A stretch of 64,000 nt of DNA from Candidatus Thiodiazotropha endoloripes. GTDB lineage: Bacteria > Pseudomonadota > Gammaproteobacteria > Chromatiales > Chromatiaceae. The notes under the pieces were generated by a model. That model made no database searches. It saw only the letters and a program-made list of their open reading frames with translations, and was not told where the DNA came from. Within the stretch, counting starts at the first letter, position 1, and each line of letters opens with the position of its first letter. The DNA lies in NCBI RefSeq assembly GCF_001708965.1, contig NZ_LVJW01000003.1, forward strand, positions 496,001 to 560,000, written 5' to 3'. The position numbers and the translations under genes were made by a program. Shown here one piece after another: positions 63,412 through 64,000 of this stretch.

Positions 63412-63460
63412 GGGGTCAGAGAACATTTTCCAATAGTAACGTGCAATGCTCTCTGACCCA
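63412..63460. repeat. GGGGTCAGAG inverted repeat beyond the immunity gene
   Basis: GGGGTCAGAGAACATT (63412-63427) and its imperfect inverse at 63445-63460 (TGGGTCAGAGAGCATT on the minus strand) match in 14 of 16 positions around a 17-base loop. The GGGTCAGAG core resembles ends of REP-type elements mobilised by Y1 (TnpA-REP) transposases. It lies between the toxin-immunity pair and the chromosomal GNAT gene. Confidence 0.6.
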
Positions 63461-63487
63461 TAAAGAACCACAAACGGTTCAGTAAAA

Positions 63488-64000
63488 CTATAAGTCAATC
63501 ACAACCTGCTTGATGCTGTTGTCTCCCGGATAAGGGGTAACCTGGAAGTAGAGGGACTTCATCAGGTCGAGCATCTTGAAGTTGTTGCTCAACACTTCCC
63601 CCTCCATTCTTTCCAGACCCCGGTCTCTGGCAATTCCCATCAGGTGGTTCATCAGCTTGTGACCGATCCCCTGACGTTGCCACTCATCGGCTACGACCAG
63701 GGCGAATTCACAACTGCGTTTATCGGGGTTGATGACGTAGCGGGCAACCCCCAGTTCCACCTCATGGTGTTCATCCTCAGTTACCGCAATCAGGGCCATT
63801 TCGTTGTGATAGTCGATCTGGGTGAAGCGGGTCAGCATCTCCGGAGTCAGTTCCTGAATGGAACTCATGAAGCGGAAATACTTGGCCTCATTGGAGAGCT
63901 GACGGGTGAAGTTCTGCTCCAGGTCTGCATCTTCGGGTCGGATCGGACGGATCACAATGTTGATACCGTTGGGCAATTGGGTACGGGCAACCAGATTGAC
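63488..64000 (-). CDS. C-terminal GNAT domain of a Pat-like acetyltransferase (partial, runs off the window)
   Basis: The frame stays open to the window edge; the 5' part lies outside. The visible 170 residues form a GNAT domain: INIVIRPIRPEDADLEQNFT, ALIAVTEDEHHEVELGVARY, CEFALVVADEWQRQGIGHKL (acetyl-CoA loop Q/RxxGxG) and MLDLMKSLYFQVTPYPGDNS. The opening IRPIRPEDADLEQ followed by YFRFM is characteristic of the GNAT domain at the end of Pat/YfiQ, a ~900-residue protein lysine acetyltransferase with an ADP-forming acyl-CoA synthetase-like N-terminus. If so it would control Acs and other metabolic enzymes. Confidence 0.85.
   Translation of the reverse strand, partial: VNLVARTQLPNGINIVIRPIRPEDADLEQNFTRQLSNEAKYFRFMSSIQELTPEMLTRFTQIDYHNEMALIAVTEDEHHEVELGVARYVINPDKRSCEFALVVADEWQRQGIGHKLMNHLMGIARDRGLERMEGEVLSNNFKMLDLMKSLYFQVTPYPGDNSIKQVVIDL

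Noticed and set aside
1-64000. CRISPR arrays, rRNA genes, complete insertion sequences or prophage genes
   Set aside because: I found no regularly spaced repeats, rRNA-like sequence, transposase or phage structural gene in the window.

Overview
The window is chromosomal DNA of a flagellated gammaproteobacterium of medium GC content. The evidence is the dual-domain FlgJ, the two-flagellar-promoter-class layout (sigma-54 for basal body genes, sigma-28 for fliC and cheV), the ffh / rpsP-rimM-trmD-rplS block with a ypjD-like gene beside ffh, class I fumarase, Lhr helicase, a Pat-type acetyltransferase and PEP-CTERM proteins. A sulfur-oxidising or Chromatiales-like lineage is my guess; no gene here proves it.

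Layout. (1) 1-10418: central metabolism and small genes: glgC, an AcuI/YhdH reductase, class I fumarase, sucAB, two small lysine-rich proteins, a degenerate secreted nuclease-fold protein and tRNA-Arg(CCT). (2) 10703-13031: a radical SAM ArsS-type gene with two glycosyltransferases, the arsenosugar-type set, followed by a secreted protein with a C-terminal anchor. (3) 13724-20382: flagellar block I: flgA-flgM-flgN on the minus strand, cheV and cheR, then flgBCDE. (4) 20383-31500: about 11 kb of unrelated accessory genes that split the flg cluster between flgE and flgF (alpha/beta hydrolase, two AraC-type regulators, PEP-CTERM protein, unknowns, DUF4437 cupin, YbhB protein, deacetylase-family protein, D-cysteine desulfhydrase-like protein, DUF2956). 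(5) 31624-38949: flagellar block II, flgFGHIJKL. (6) 38955-40421: divergent TetR regulator and SDR with paired operators. (7) 40644-44237: filament block fliC-flaG-fliD-fliS-fliT. (8) 44326-52553: a tight seven-gene minus-strand operon (SPINDLY/OGT-type transferase, aminotransferase, ATP-grasp, Gfo/Idh oxidoreductase, two methyltransferases, desaturase) that I infer decorates the flagellin encoded next door. (9) 52647-57247: ypjD-like gene, ffh and the rpsP-rimM-trmD-rplS operon. (10) 57274-64000: lhr, then an RNase A-like polymorphic toxin with its immunity gene, and the 3' part of a GNAT-containing gene.

How it works together. FlgA, FlgB-L, FlgM and FlgN build the rod, rings, hook and junction and time the export switch. 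FlgM would hold sigma-28 until hook completion, after which fliC and cheV (both behind good sigma-28 sites) turn on. FliS and FliT-like chaperones handle FliC and FliD. The OGT operon is placed to glycosylate the short flagellin. The most novel items are the toxin of 61729-63036, whose N-terminal delivery region I do not recognise, and the gene set of the glycosylation operon.
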